From Pirellula sp. (GTDB taxonomy: Bacteria > Planctomycetota > Planctomycetia > Pirellulales > Pirellulaceae): DNA of 64,000 nt. The position numbers and the translations under genes are program-made. The stretch spans positions 1-64,000 of the forward strand of contig JAJTEK010000018.1 in the NCBI GenBank assembly GCA_021299695.1. Direction: 5' to 3'. How positions within the stretch are numbered: the first letter of the stretch is position 1; each line of letters begins with the position of its first letter. Positions 47,999-59,500 of the stretch are shown here, one piece after another. The notes below the pieces were generated by a model. The model was not told the origin of the DNA. It searched no databases and saw nothing but the letters and a program-made list of their open reading frames with translations.

Positions 47999-50863
47999 AT
48001 GACGGTTACCCCTTATCATGCAAAGATTTTTGCGCACGAGCTTACCAAGAGATGCTCAGCTGACAGCATCGAAAAGCTCGCCGGGGCGCTCGTAGATGCA
48101 CAGGTCGACCTCAATCCGCACCAAGTCGAAGCGGCACTCTTCGCCTTTCATTCGCCGCTGTCAAAAGGTGCGCTGTTGGCCGATGAGGTGGGTCTGGGCA
48201 AAACCATCGAGGCGGGCCTCGTACTCTCGCAGAAATGGGCAGAACGCAAACGTCGTGTCCTGGTGATCACACCAGCCAACTTGCGTAAGCAGTGGCACCA
48301 GGAGATTCAAGAGAAGTTCTTTCTCCCCTGCAAAATACTAGAAGCGAAATCGTACAACGACTCGATCAAACGAGGGCATTTCCGCCCCTTGGAAATCGAC
48401 GACACCATTGTCATCTGCTCCTACCAATTCGCTCGCTCAAAAGCTGCTGATGTCAATGCAACGCGATGGGACATGGTGGTCATCGACGAAGCCCACCGAC
48501 TGCGTAATGTGTACAAACCCAGCAATGTTATCGCTAACACATTGAAAATGGCACTAAAGGACGTTCCAAAGCTGTTGCTCACCGCCACACCGCTTCAAAA
48601 CTCATTGCTCGAACTGTTCGGGTTGGTTAGCTTCATCGACGAACACGCTTTTGGCGATCTCAAGAGCTTTCGCGAGCAGTTCTCGCACCTCAAAGATCAG
48701 GCCGTTTTTGACACGCTCAAGGCCCGACTCAAGCCCATCTGCCATCGCACGCTGCGTCGACAGGTCACGGCCTACGTGCCTTACACCCTGCGTCATCCGA
48801 TGATTCAGGAATTCACGCCAGCCGAGGCAGAAGACCGCCTATACACACTCGTGTCCGACTATCTCCGTCGCGACAACCTCCAAGCCTTACCTGCCAGCCA
48901 ACGGTCACTGATGACCTTGGTGTTGCGTAAACTGCTGGCGTCGTCAACCTTTGCAATTGCCGGTGCGCTCGACACGCTCACCAATCGGCTCAAAGCAAAG
49001 GTCGCTAAGCAGACACCACCGCAATCGCTAGAAGATGAACTGGACCAAGACTACGAAGCGCTTGATGAGACGGCGGAGGAATGGGAAAAAGATTCCTCAG
49101 ACGACAAACCGCTCTCGGCCGCAGACCTCGCCGCAATTCAGGGCGAGATTTCCGATTTGGTAGAGTTTCGTGATCTTGCGGTGTCGATCACCCGCAATGC
49201 CAAGGGAGATGCTCTGTTGGCGGCGCTCGATCGAGCGTTTGCCGAGGCTGGACGCTTGGGCGCTGCGCGCAAGGCCATCATCTTCACGGAATCTCGCAAG
49301 ACACAGGAATATCTTCAGCGCGTGTTGGCCGACAGTTCTCACAGCGAGGGTATCGTCTTATTCAATGGATCGAATACCGATCCGTTGTCCCGATCCATTT
49401 ATGCCCGCTGGCTAGAACAACATGTCGGTACCGACCGCGTGACCGGCTCCAAGACATCCGACATGCGTTCGGCGCTCGTCGATTATTTCCGAGATGAAGG
49501 TCGCATTATGATCGCCACCGAAGCGGGCGCGGAAGGGATCAACCTGCAATTCTGCTCGCTGGTTGTGAACTACGATCTTCCGTGGAACCCCCAGCGCATC
49601 GAACAACGGATCGGTCGCTGCCACCGTTACGGACAAAAGCACGACGTGGTCGTGGTCAACTTCTTGAATCGCAACAACGAAGCCGACCAGCGAGTCTTCG
49701 AATTGCTGGCCGAAAAGTTCTCACTCTTCGAGGGAGTGTTTGGGGCCAGCGACGAGGTGCTTGGTGCCATTGAGTCTGGCGTCGATTTTGAGAAGCGTAT
49801 TGCTGCTATCTATCAGCGCTGTCGCACTCTAGAGGAAATCAAGGCGTCGTTCGATCAACTGCAGCTTGAACTGGGTGCCCAGATCAACGACGCCATGACG
49901 CACACTCGCCGGCAATTGCTTGAAAACTTCGACGCCGAAGTTCACGATATGCTTCGCGTAAGACTCGACCAAACCCAAGACTACCTCAATCGCTACGAGC
50001 GGCTGCTCATGCAGTTGACTCAGTTTGAGCTTGGGGATGATGCCGAGTTCCTCAATGGTCAAAGCGGATTTCGGCTGAAGTCCAATCCGTTTCCGACTGT
50101 TAAAGAAATCCCGCTGGGACTTTACGAATTGCCCCGTCGCTCGGGTGAGTCGCATCTTTACCGACTAGGGCATCCACTAGCTCTGCAGATTCTACAGCGC
50201 GCCAAGCAGCGCAATCTTCCAGCAGCGGAAATCACGTTCGATTGCAGTGGTACGTACCCCCGGGTGGCCGCGTTGCAACCGTACGTCGGCCAATCGGGCG
50301 ACTTGCTGGCGGCACTTTTTACCGTGGAATCGCTTGACCAGGTCGAGGACTATCTTATCGTGGCAGCGATTTCCGATGGCGGTGAGATGCTCGCAGAAGA
50401 GACGGCCAGACGTATGTTTTCTCTTCCGTCGGTTAGCGTAATCGAGCTGCCGTCGTATCCAGCGAACGTCCGTCTAGAGGAAGAGATCAAGTGCTGCACA
50501 ATAGTCATTCAGCAAACGATCTCGAATCGTAACGCTGATCTTTTTGAGGCCGAGGCCGACAAGCTCGACTATTGGGCAGATGATCTGAAGGTCGCCCTGG
50601 AGCGCGAGATCAAAGACTTTGACCGCCAAATCAAGGAGGTTAAGCGTTCGGCAACGCTATCGCTCACGCTCGAAGAAAAACTGGCTGGGCAGAAGCAAAT
50701 CAAGGCACTCGAAAGTCAGCGAAATAACAAACGAAAGTCGCTCTTTGAGGCCCAAGATGAAGTAGACCAGCAGCGCGAGCGATTGATCGCCGAGATCGAG
50801 GGCATACTGGCGCAAAAGTTGCAATCTCAAACCTTATTGAATATCCGTTGGTTACTTACTTGA
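47999..50863 (+). CDS. SNF2/DEAD-type helicase, defence-associated
   Basis: LADEVGLGKTIEAGLVLSQKW; VVIDEAHRLRN; LLLTATPLQNSLLELFGLVSFID; MIATEAGAEGINLQFCSLVVNYDLPWNPQRIEQRIGRCHRYGQ. Confidence 0.92.
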   Translation: MTVTPYHAKIFAHELTKRCSADSIEKLAGALVDAQVDLNPHQVEAALFAFHSPLSKGALLADEVGLGKTIEAGLVLSQKWAERKRRVLVITPANLRKQWHQEIQEKFFLPCKILEAKSYNDSIKRGHFRPLEIDDTIVICSYQFARSKAADVNATRWDMVVIDEAHRLRNVYKPSNVIANTLKMALKDVPKLLLTATPLQNSLLELFGLVSFIDEHAFGDLKSFREQFSHLKDQAVFDTLKARLKPICHRTLRRQVTAYVPYTLRHPMIQEFTPAEAEDRLYTLVSDYLRRDNLQALPASQRSLMTLVLRKLLASSTFAIAGALDTLTNRLKAKVAKQTPPQSLEDELDQDYEALDETAEEWEKDSSDDKPLSAADLAAIQGEISDLVEFRDLAVSITRNAKGDALLAALDRAFAEAGRLGAARKAIIFTESRKTQEYLQRVLADSSHSEGIVLFNGSNTDPLSRSIYARWLEQHVGTDRVTGSKTSDMRSALVDYFRDEGRIMIATEAGAEGINLQFCSLVVNYDLPWNPQRIEQRIGRCHRYGQKHDVVVVNFLNRNNEADQRVFELLAEKFSLFEGVFGASDEVLGAIESGVDFEKRIAAIYQRCRTLEEIKASFDQLQLELGAQINDAMTHTRRQLLENFDAEVHDMLRVRLDQTQDYLNRYERLLMQLTQFELGDDAEFLNGQSGFRLKSNPFPTVKEIPLGLYELPRRSGESHLYRLGHPLALQILQRAKQRNLPAAEITFDCSGTYPRVAALQPYVGQSGDLLAALFTVESLDQVEDYLIVAAISDGGEMLAEETARRMFSLPSVSVIELPSYPANVRLEEEIKCCTIVIQQTISNRNADLFEAEADKLDYWADDLKVALEREIKDFDRQIKEVKRSATLSLTLEEKLAGQKQIKALESQRNNKRKSLFEAQDEVDQQRERLIAEIEGILAQKLQSQTLLNIRWLLT

Positions 50864-50881
50864 TACGGAGAGAATAACACT

Positions 50882-51937
50882 GTGAATCACCAGTTACCTA
50901 CGTTTACCAGCGCTTCGTGGACAGTCACCGGGTTGCTTGACTCGCTAAAGTCAGAACTCACTGCTGACGCCGCGTGTAACCAAATGCGATTTTTCGCATA
51001 TGCAGTTACTCTATCGGGATGGCAGGAGATTCGAGATGTTTTCAATGAGTGGAAAGGTCGAGTGAACGACCGCAGTACCATCGGTTACATAGGTACGGAC
51101 CATGCATTAACTGATCCCGAAGCAATTCGGAAAATGCAGAGAGACGGCATAGAGATTCGAGTGATGACTGCTTACAACGGTGTTTTCCATCCAAAAGTGT
51201 TCTGGCTTTCAGGACCGCGCAGCAATCTTGTCTGGGTGGGCAGCAATAACCTCACACGCGATGGACTAATACAGAACATCGAATTCTCAACGCTAATAAA
51301 GTCTCAGCACGATAACCCGGACCTTCGACGCTGGTTCGACAACGTACACTCAGCAAGTGAGCCTATTTCGGATACACTCCTCAAAAACTACGAAGACGAG
51401 CGTCGCGTGTTCGCATTAAGTCGATCGGCAACAGGTACGTTTACGTGGAGCATGCGACGCGAAGCACCACAGCCCACAACGGCACCTGCACGTAATCCCG
51501 CGACAACTCCTGCGACGGTGCCCGTGACCGCGTTGAATTTGCTGCCTGGCATACGGGGCGATTTGGTGGTAGAGGTAATGCCACTTGAAACAGGCCTCGA
51601 TGGTAAGCAAATGCAGCTTCCCAAGTCAGCTGTAGTTCAATTCTTCGGCTTAGACGATCATGTTGGAGCAACTCGTCAAGTTACGCTAACTCCGATTGGA
51701 ACAGCAGCGAGACGGGACTTAACAATAACGATTTTCGGCAACAATACTGCACGGCTATCCATCAATGAACTTGATTACCGCGATCGTCCGTGCGTCATAG
51801 TCTTTCACAAGACTGGAAACGCGGCATTTCAGTTCGAGATAGTACGGCAGAGCATTTATCCTGTCCGATTCCGCACCCTACTTGCGCGATGTGCTAATCA
51901 GACACGCCAAGGGAGCCGACGTTGGATAATCCTATAA
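50882..51937 (+). CDS. Phospholipase D-like (PLD) domain protein
   Basis: HPKVFWLSGPRSNLVWVGSNNLTRDGLIQNIEF (HxK plus GSxNLT). Confidence 0.75.
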   Translation: MNHQLPTFTSASWTVTGLLDSLKSELTADAACNQMRFFAYAVTLSGWQEIRDVFNEWKGRVNDRSTIGYIGTDHALTDPEAIRKMQRDGIEIRVMTAYNGVFHPKVFWLSGPRSNLVWVGSNNLTRDGLIQNIEFSTLIKSQHDNPDLRRWFDNVHSASEPISDTLLKNYEDERRVFALSRSATGTFTWSMRREAPQPTTAPARNPATTPATVPVTALNLLPGIRGDLVVEVMPLETGLDGKQMQLPKSAVVQFFGLDDHVGATRQVTLTPIGTAARRDLTITIFGNNTARLSINELDYRDRPCVIVFHKTGNAAFQFEIVRQSIYPVRFRTLLARCANQTRQGSRRWIIL

Positions 51938-51973
51938 ATTTGGAAAGGAACGTGAATTGAGGTGCGAAAGAAC

Positions 51974-53644
51974 ATGACAAAAGCCAGACTAGAACTTACT
52001 TGGATCGGCAAGGAAGTACGGCCCAGGCTTGAGCCTCGCGTGTTGCTCGAAGATGCGTCACGCTCACACCATGCACATTACAAAGTGACGCACGAAGACC
52101 AATTCGACAATCGTGTGATCTTTGGCGACAATCTTCTCGCTTTAAAGGCACTTGAGCAAGACTTCTGCGGTAGTGTTAAGTGTATTTATATTGACCCGCC
52201 CTACAACACTGGTTCTGCTTTCAGTCATTACGACGATGGTTTGGAGCACTCTATCTGGCTAAGTTTAATGCGTGATCGCCTGGAAATACTACGTACGTTG
52301 CTTCGTCCAGACGGAATAATATTTGTACATATTGATGACAACGAGCATGCCTATCTTAAAGTGTTGATGGATGAAATTTTCGGACGTCGAAATTTTTGTG
52401 GTCAATTCATTTGGGAGAAGAAGAAAAAGCCATCTTTCTTAAACGCAAACATGGGGATCGTTACCGAATATATCCTAGCCTACTCCCCTGATCGCTCTAA
52501 GTCTCCTGCTTTCGTTGGCGGTCTCACCACCGAAGGTAAGAAATACCCGCTTAACAATGCGGGTAATGGTTTGCAGACATTAACGTTCCCAGCTAAGTCA
52601 GTGGAGTTTCGTTGTGGCGATCAGCGATTTGAACCGCAAGACATGTCCGAGGGTAATATTGTTACGCGATTGTTAGATCAAGTGATTGTCGAGCGCGGTC
52701 GGAACAAGGATTCGTTTCGTCTTGAAGGAGAGTGGCGGTACTCGCAGCGCAAGTTAGACGAGATCATCGTGGCCGGAGAGCCGCTTGTGATCAGCAAAGC
52801 TCCTTTTCGGCCAAACCATATCAAAGCGGGAGGCGAGGAAAAGAAGATTAAAAATTTGCTCTCGATTGCCCATTTCCAAATCGCCACCTATGAAGACTCG
52901 AATGCAGAGAGCGCATTGCTTTTTGGCGAAAATGCGTTTGACTACCCGAAGCCGGAACAGCTCTTATTTACACTCATCAACGCTGTTACGAATCCCGGCG
53001 ATCTTGTCCTCGACTCATTCGCTGGGTCGGGAACCACTGGTGCGGTCGCCCACAAGATGGGCCGACGCTGGATCATGGTGGAACTCGGCGAGCACTGTCA
53101 CACGCACATCATCCCCCGCATGAAAAAGGTCATCGATGGCGAGGATCAGGGCGGAATCAGCAAGGCGGTCGATTGGAAAGGTGGCGGCGGGTTTCGCTAT
53201 TATCACCTTGCACCGTCGCTGCTGGAACAAGACAAATGGGGACGCTGGGTCATCAGCAAAGAGTTCAACGCTGCCATGATGGCCGAGGCGATCTGCAAGC
53301 TGGAAGGTTTTCAATACGCACCCAGCGATACGATCTACTGGCAACAAGGCCACTCGACGGAACGCGACTTCCTGTACGTTACCACCCAACACCTGACCGC
53401 CGATCAATTGCATCAGCTCTCCGACGACGTAGGAGCCGACCGAACGCTCTTGGTCCTCTGCACCTCGTTTCGCGGTAAGGCTGAACGCTGGCCGAACCTT
53501 ACGGTAAAGAAAATTCCGAAACAAGTCCTCTCTCGCTGCGAATGGGGGCACGACGATTACAGTCTGAAAATTGAGAACTTGCCTAAGGCACCAAAAAAAC
53601 TGAGGCAACAATCGCTCTTTGATCTAGCAGGGGGTGCCCAATGA
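51974..53644 (+). CDS. Beta-class DNA methyltransferase, type III Mod-like
   Basis: Motif IV DPPYNTG precedes motif I FAGSGTTGAVAHKMGRRWIMVELGEH; FGDNLLALKALE. Confidence 0.92.
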   Translation: MTKARLELTWIGKEVRPRLEPRVLLEDASRSHHAHYKVTHEDQFDNRVIFGDNLLALKALEQDFCGSVKCIYIDPPYNTGSAFSHYDDGLEHSIWLSLMRDRLEILRTLLRPDGIIFVHIDDNEHAYLKVLMDEIFGRRNFCGQFIWEKKKKPSFLNANMGIVTEYILAYSPDRSKSPAFVGGLTTEGKKYPLNNAGNGLQTLTFPAKSVEFRCGDQRFEPQDMSEGNIVTRLLDQVIVERGRNKDSFRLEGEWRYSQRKLDEIIVAGEPLVISKAPFRPNHIKAGGEEKKIKNLLSIAHFQIATYEDSNAESALLFGENAFDYPKPEQLLFTLINAVTNPGDLVLDSFAGSGTTGAVAHKMGRRWIMVELGEHCHTHIIPRMKKVIDGEDQGGISKAVDWKGGGGFRYYHLAPSLLEQDKWGRWVISKEFNAAMMAEAICKLEGFQYAPSDTIYWQQGHSTERDFLYVTTQHLTADQLHQLSDDVGADRTLLVLCTSFRGKAERWPNLTVKKIPKQVLSRCEWGHDDYSLKIENLPKAPKKLRQQSLFDLAGGAQ

Positions 53645-56364
53645 ACCGTCATGTAAATGCTATTACTGGTCGATTGAGCTTGCGTGCCCCTCAGCGACAA
53701 TCGCTAGAAATCCTGGACCGCATCACCGAAATTTCGCCCCCCAAGAAGGACGCCAATCACGATACTGCCTTGGCCGCGATTCAAAGGGAGTTCCCATCGG
53801 TAACCGATTTTGAGCGCGAGTTTCCATCGGTCTGTTTCGCGCTAGCGACGGGTGTCGGCAAGACGCGGCTGATGGGCGCCTTTGTCAGCTATCTCTATCT
53901 GGCGCATGGATTCAGGAACTTCTTCGTGCTCGCGCCGAACCTAACGATCTATAACAAGCTGATCGCCGACTTTACACCGAACACACCGAAGTATGTATTC
54001 AAAGGGATCGCCGAGTTTGCCATCGATTCGCCTGCTATCATTACGGGTGACAATTACGAGTCGCAGGCCGGCAACTTGTTCGATCAATTCGTTCGCTGCA
54101 AGGTGAACATCTTCAATATCTCGAAGATCACGAGCGAGGTGCGCGGCGGCAAGGCACCTCGCATCAAGCGGCTCTCCGAATACATCGGCCAAAGCTATTT
54201 CGATTACTTGGCTGAGTTGGATGACCTGGTGCTGATCATGGACGAGTCGCATCGCTACCGTGCTTCGGCTGGTATTCGAGCAATCAATGACTTGAAACCA
54301 ATTCTAGGCTTGGAATTGACAGCCACTCCTTTTGTGGAAACCACTAAAGGAGCGATTCCATTCAACAATGTGATCCTCGACTATCCTCTTGGCCGAGCAA
54401 TGGCGGATGGTTTTGTAAAGGAACCGGCCGTTGTCACACGAATGAACTTCAATCCCGCCGGCATGTCGGCGGACGAAATCGAGCGACTGAAGCTGGAAGA
54501 CGGTGTGCGGCTTCACGAAACGGTCAAGGTCGAGTTAGAAACCTATGCTCGCGAAACGGCGAATCGGATTGTTAAACCTTTCGTTCTGGTTATCGCTCGT
54601 GACATCACGCACGCGGGGCAGTTGCTGGAGTTGATTCAGTCGGATAGCTTTTTCGAGGGGCGCTACCGGGAAAAAGTTATCCAGGTTGATTCGAGCAAGA
54701 CCGGCGCGGAAGAGGACGCGATGATCCAACGTTTGCTGGCCGTCGAAAGCACCGAGGAACCAACGGAGATCGTGATTCACGTTAACATGCTCAAGGAAGG
54801 CTGGGACGTGACGAACTTGTACACAATCGTCCCATTGCGCGCGGCAAACGCCCGAATTCTGATCGAGCAATCGATCGGTCGTGGCCTGCGGTTGCCTTAT
54901 GGTAAGCGGACGGGCGTTATGGCCGTGGACCGCCTCAATATTGTGGCCCACGACAAGTTTCAGGAGATCATCGACGAGGCCAACAAGCCGGGATCAATGA
55001 TCCAATTGCAGCAGGTCGTGCTGAGCGGAGAGCAGCTTGGGGAGAAGACGGTTACGGTCGTTTCGCAGCCGCAATTGGCAAGTCAGTTGGGCATTCAGCC
55101 TACCCAGACCACGACCAGCACCCTGGTGGCACCAAGTAGCGCGGTTCCAGCGTTTACGTCACCAGCGGAGCAACAAGTCGCGCAAGTTGCCTATGAAGTG
55201 ATTCGACGGCTCGAAAGCCAACCTCAGACGGTGCCGAGCGTAAACTGCCTTCAAAATGCGGATGTCCACGCTCAGATGGTCAAAGAAGTGACCAGCCAGG
55301 TGCGACCGGCTCAATTGCAGTTACCCGGCATCGAGGCCGAAGTTGATATTTCGGCCGTCGTGGCAAAAACCGCGCAGTTGGTGATGCAGCAGACGATTGA
55401 TATTCCACGCATTCTCGTCGTGCCGACAGGGAAGGTGCTCTCGGGATTTCGGGAGTTCACGCTGGAGCTTGGTTCTATGAGCTATCAGCCGCCATCTGAC
55501 GAACTTTGGGCGCAGCACCTACGAACCGGCCAAGTCGAAGTGCTGGCGATGGGGCGAGGTGGAATCGATGAACTTCGCCTTGAAGACTATGTGGTAAGTG
55601 GCTTGGTGGACTACGACGACGTTTCCTACGACGACCACGCCGACCTGCTTTACGATCTTGCGAGCCAAGTAGTGAGCCATTTGCGGGGCTATCTCTCGGA
55701 AGACGATACTCGCAAAGTGCTGCGTTGTTTCCAGACGCCGATTGCGCAGTTCATCCATGCCCAGATGCAGGAACATTATTGGGAGGAAGCGGGCGGCTAC
55801 GAGATAAAGGTGAGCAAGGGATTCACCGAACTCAAGCCGTGCGCCTTCACGGCGTCAGCGACGGAAGCGGTGCGAGATTTCCGCCAAGCGCCCAACGACA
55901 AGAGCAACATGGCAAAATATGTCTTTGGCGGCTTCCAACGCTGCTTGTATCCAGCGTTAAAGTTTCAAAGCGACTCGGAACGCAAGTTGTCAGTCATCTG
56001 TGACCGCGAATCGCTGAAGTGGTTCAAGCCTGCTAAGGGACAGTTCCAGATCTTCTATTTGTGGGGCGGAGAGCATTTGGAATACCAACCCGACTTCGTC
56101 GCGGAACTCGACGAGATCATCCTCATGCTAGAACCAAAAGCGTCGAGCGCCATGGTCGATACAGAGGTTCTGGCTAAACGCGATGCCGCCGTGAAATGGT
56201 GTAAGCAGGCGAGTAATCATTCCCAGACGTGCGGTGGAAAACGGTGGCAATACGTGCTCATTCCGCACGATGTAATCGCCGACAACATGACGTTGCTTGG
56301 TTTGGCGAAACAGTACGGAGAATGGACAGACGGGCAAGACAACCAAGGAACGGCAGGCGACTAA
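53641..56364 (+). CDS. Type III restriction Res-like helicase-nuclease
   Basis: ALATGVGKTRLMGAFVSYLYL; LIMDESHRYRA; LELTATPF; IGRGLRLPYGKRTG; C-terminal YQPDFVAELDEIILMLEPK (PD-(D/E)xK-like); 4-bp overlap with the methyltransferase gene. Confidence 0.9.
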   Translation: MNRHVNAITGRLSLRAPQRQSLEILDRITEISPPKKDANHDTALAAIQREFPSVTDFEREFPSVCFALATGVGKTRLMGAFVSYLYLAHGFRNFFVLAPNLTIYNKLIADFTPNTPKYVFKGIAEFAIDSPAIITGDNYESQAGNLFDQFVRCKVNIFNISKITSEVRGGKAPRIKRLSEYIGQSYFDYLAELDDLVLIMDESHRYRASAGIRAINDLKPILGLELTATPFVETTKGAIPFNNVILDYPLGRAMADGFVKEPAVVTRMNFNPAGMSADEIERLKLEDGVRLHETVKVELETYARETANRIVKPFVLVIARDITHAGQLLELIQSDSFFEGRYREKVIQVDSSKTGAEEDAMIQRLLAVESTEEPTEIVIHVNMLKEGWDVTNLYTIVPLRAANARILIEQSIGRGLRLPYGKRTGVMAVDRLNIVAHDKFQEIIDEANKPGSMIQLQQVVLSGEQLGEKTVTVVSQPQLASQLGIQPTQTTTSTLVAPSSAVPAFTSPAEQQVAQVAYEVIRRLESQPQTVPSVNCLQNADVHAQMVKEVTSQVRPAQLQLPGIEAEVDISAVVAKTAQLVMQQTIDIPRILVVPTGKVLSGFREFTLELGSMSYQPPSDELWAQHLRTGQVEVLAMGRGGIDELRLEDYVVSGLVDYDDVSYDDHADLLYDLASQVVSHLRGYLSEDDTRKVLRCFQTPIAQFIHAQMQEHYWEEAGGYEIKVSKGFTELKPCAFTASATEAVRDFRQAPNDKSNMAKYVFGGFQRCLYPALKFQSDSERKLSVICDRESLKWFKPAKGQFQIFYLWGGEHLEYQPDFVAELDEIILMLEPKASSAMVDTEVLAKRDAAVKWCKQASNHSQTCGGKRWQYVLIPHDVIADNMTLLGLAKQYGEWTDGQDNQGTAGD

Positions 56365-56504
56365 TCACTGTGGGAGACCGATGCAAATCGATTCGGTAGA
56401 AAGCCTTCTGTGGCTGGTGAAAGTTCAGAAACCTTCATCTCTGAGGATGGCATTTTTTAAGGAAAAAAATTTTCGGTTACCCTCAAAACTGGAGAACTCA
56501 TCGC

Positions 56505-59500
56505 ATGACAACCAATGTCAAGAAGGTACAGATAACTCAGATTATACTATCAAACGCATGTGTAAGGCGAGATAAATACGGACTTATAGGTGTTACAGGA
56601 GAAGCAATCAATAAACAAATTGCTGCGGCCTTAAACTGCGCAGAGAAACATGGTGTTGACCTGCTGATCTTCCCTGAACTAACGATACCAAATGAGCAAA
56701 GATGGAGAAACAAATTAAGAGAACTGTCAAGGAAGAATGAAATCGTTGTGGTAGGCGGTTCTTACTATTCCACCAAGCGGAGTGGCGATGCGATCAAAGT
56801 AACACCAACCTCTCCCGTTTATGTATCTGGTGAAGAAATCCTTGTACCGAAAACTCGCATCTCACCCTTTGAGGATCCTCAACGGAAAAATGTCGAATTC
56901 GATTATTTAAATGAAGGCCTCCGGATCATCCCAAATACGCCTGCTGGAACTCTTGGGGTTGCAATTTGCTCGGACGTTTTTGATAGTAGAATCCAGCGGG
57001 AGATAAAAGAAAATTCCGATCTTGACATTCTTTGCGTTCCAGCGATGCAAAGAGACCCTAGTACCCATCTTCGGTCGCTATCAGAAATGTGCCGTCACGC
57101 GCAAGATGGAATGTTCGTTGCCTATGCAAACGCGCTCTGGGCTAAACATTCCGGAGGAGGATCTTCAATACTCGGACTTTTGCATCGAAACTACCAGCAG
57201 AGAATTCGTGATATGAAAATGTCTGAACCTACTGAACACGATGAGCATTTGATACAAATGCCAGACTGCGGAAGAAATCTAATTTTTTCCATTGATTTAA
57301 CAAAACGTCGTCCGGTACAAGCGAATTTAGTCACGGATACATCTCCTTTAAAAATCGTATATGGAGACTACATGCCAGAACCGGAGAGCGATCGTTTCAC
57401 GCCTGTTCATGGCACAAGAACGTCACCAAAAATAAATATTGTCGCGTTCGATGCAGATGGAACCTTAATCAAAGGACTGAAGTTTTCGTGGCAGCTTCTT
57501 TGGACCTCGTTATACGGAGAGGAAAGCGATCGATTACGTGAGAACCTCCGAGAGGAGTATAAAAGGAAAGTCACAAAAGACCCTGATAATCGCCAACGAT
57601 ACTACGAGGAATGGTGCGGAAAATGCTGCAAGAAATTCAAGGATAAAAAACTTAGTCGCGATCAAATATTGGGTTTGTGTAATAGCCTATACCCTGCAGA
57701 CAATCTCGTCCCTGCGCTTCAGCGCATAAAACGAAATCTCAAATGCCGTTTGGTTCTTGTGTCTGGAGGATTGGATGTAATCGCGAAAGCTGTTTTAGGT
57801 AAAGAAGCATGGGAGCTTTTTGATTCGAGATACATTAATGTAATGTCATTTACTGACGACGGCTACCTTAATCATATTGAACCAACACAATTTGATTTCG
57901 AAGGAAAATACGACGCGCTATTACAAGAGGCGTTATCAATCAATTGCCTTCCTGCGAACGTAGCATTCATTGGAGATGAGCATAATGATAGGACAGCGCT
58001 AAGTCGAATTCACTTGGAAGGCGGACTTGCGATAGCATTCGGACCACATACTGGACTGTCCCGGGAGGAGGTTTCGAGCGTTATCAACACAAACGATTTA
58101 TCCAGCATACCACCTGCCATCGTATCCCACAACTCAAAAATTAGCAGGTCAAACAGGCCGTCGATTGACAAAGGGCTTAGAAAAAGATACACGAGCGATT
58201 TTCCCGAGAAGGATACCGGTTTTAGGGAGGTGTATTCAATCTTGCATAACTGGGTGAGCTTGATTGGAATACAATCTCAAACATCCTGGATGGGTAAAGT
58301 TAAGCATGATAATGACCACCGAAAAAGAGTGCTTCGCACGGTAGGTAGACTTATCCTTCCGAGTGTTTATGCGTCTAGCCACACCCAGCATTTAGCTTTC
58401 CTTGCAGATTGTGCTGTAGCAGTCCATGATATCGGATTACAGCTTCCGATTGAGCTCTATATCCCGGGGGCAGACGTCTATCCACTAGAGTTCCGATCTC
58501 GGCTTTCACAACGTCGTCATCACAATATAGCTTCGAATGTGCTTCGACAGATCGCAGAGGGCCATTATACAAATGCTCTCTCGTCTGCAATTGAAAGAAC
58601 AAGAATTAGCAAACACCTTGAGCCTAAAGTACTTTCGATTCTTAAGGACACTTGCCATATACTTGGTAAAATTAACGTATTTCATGATGCGAACGAAGAG
58701 GATTTATTCGGAGTTCACAATGAATTGAGAGCGGTCCTCTCGGAGAAAAAATGGTTTAAGGCTAGTCCTGAAGATGTGAATTATCTCGGCGCCGTCATTC
58801 GTTTAGCTGATCGTCTTGATCGGCATCAAAAGAGGTTCAAGGATGCACGTGAAGCGGAACAGCTTTGTTCTCATTGGGCAAGCCATGGAGTCGATTCTAG
58901 TATTCCTGGTGTAGTAATTGACTCTGCCGTAGTTGGTGATTGCAAAGTTGAGGGGTCTAGACACGGGCTCCTATCCGTACATTACAGTTTACCTAATTTT
59001 AAGGATTCGCGGGCTGTTGAATATGCTCATTTTGTTTTCAGGGAACGTGTTCTCCCACGTATTCGAGAAAAACGTCCGTGGTACGTTCGCCAGATTGAAA
59101 AGGAGGTTTCGGTAAGTGTAGCGGAGCCTATCCTGTCGAGGAGAAACGCTTTAGATCTTCGACGCACTAAACCACGAGGTCTGGGGGGGCGGGGCGTCAT
59201 TGAAAATCACTATCCATTAACATCAGTGATTGCCGATATTTTAGCTTGTGCTCCAGTTGATTCCTGGCTGAGAAGTGTTATTGGAAAAAATATGTTATTT
59301 GGTGGTAATGAACATACGCTTCCTGGGAAAAATAACGATGTCCAATCAACCGAAGTGGTTTTTGACATCGCACAGTGGGGTATTGTTGATCTTTCAAAGC
59401 CTACTTGTGTGTCTTCTAAGCAAAACTTATGTAGCTACGTTGGGGCAGGTGGTTCTCCGACACGCCTCAAGGGTCTTGCCCCCTCGGAACCGTGTGAATG

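Noticed and set aside
56297-56575. ORF across the gap between Res and the nitrilase fusion
   Set aside because: Overlaps both flanking genes in another frame with no domain signal
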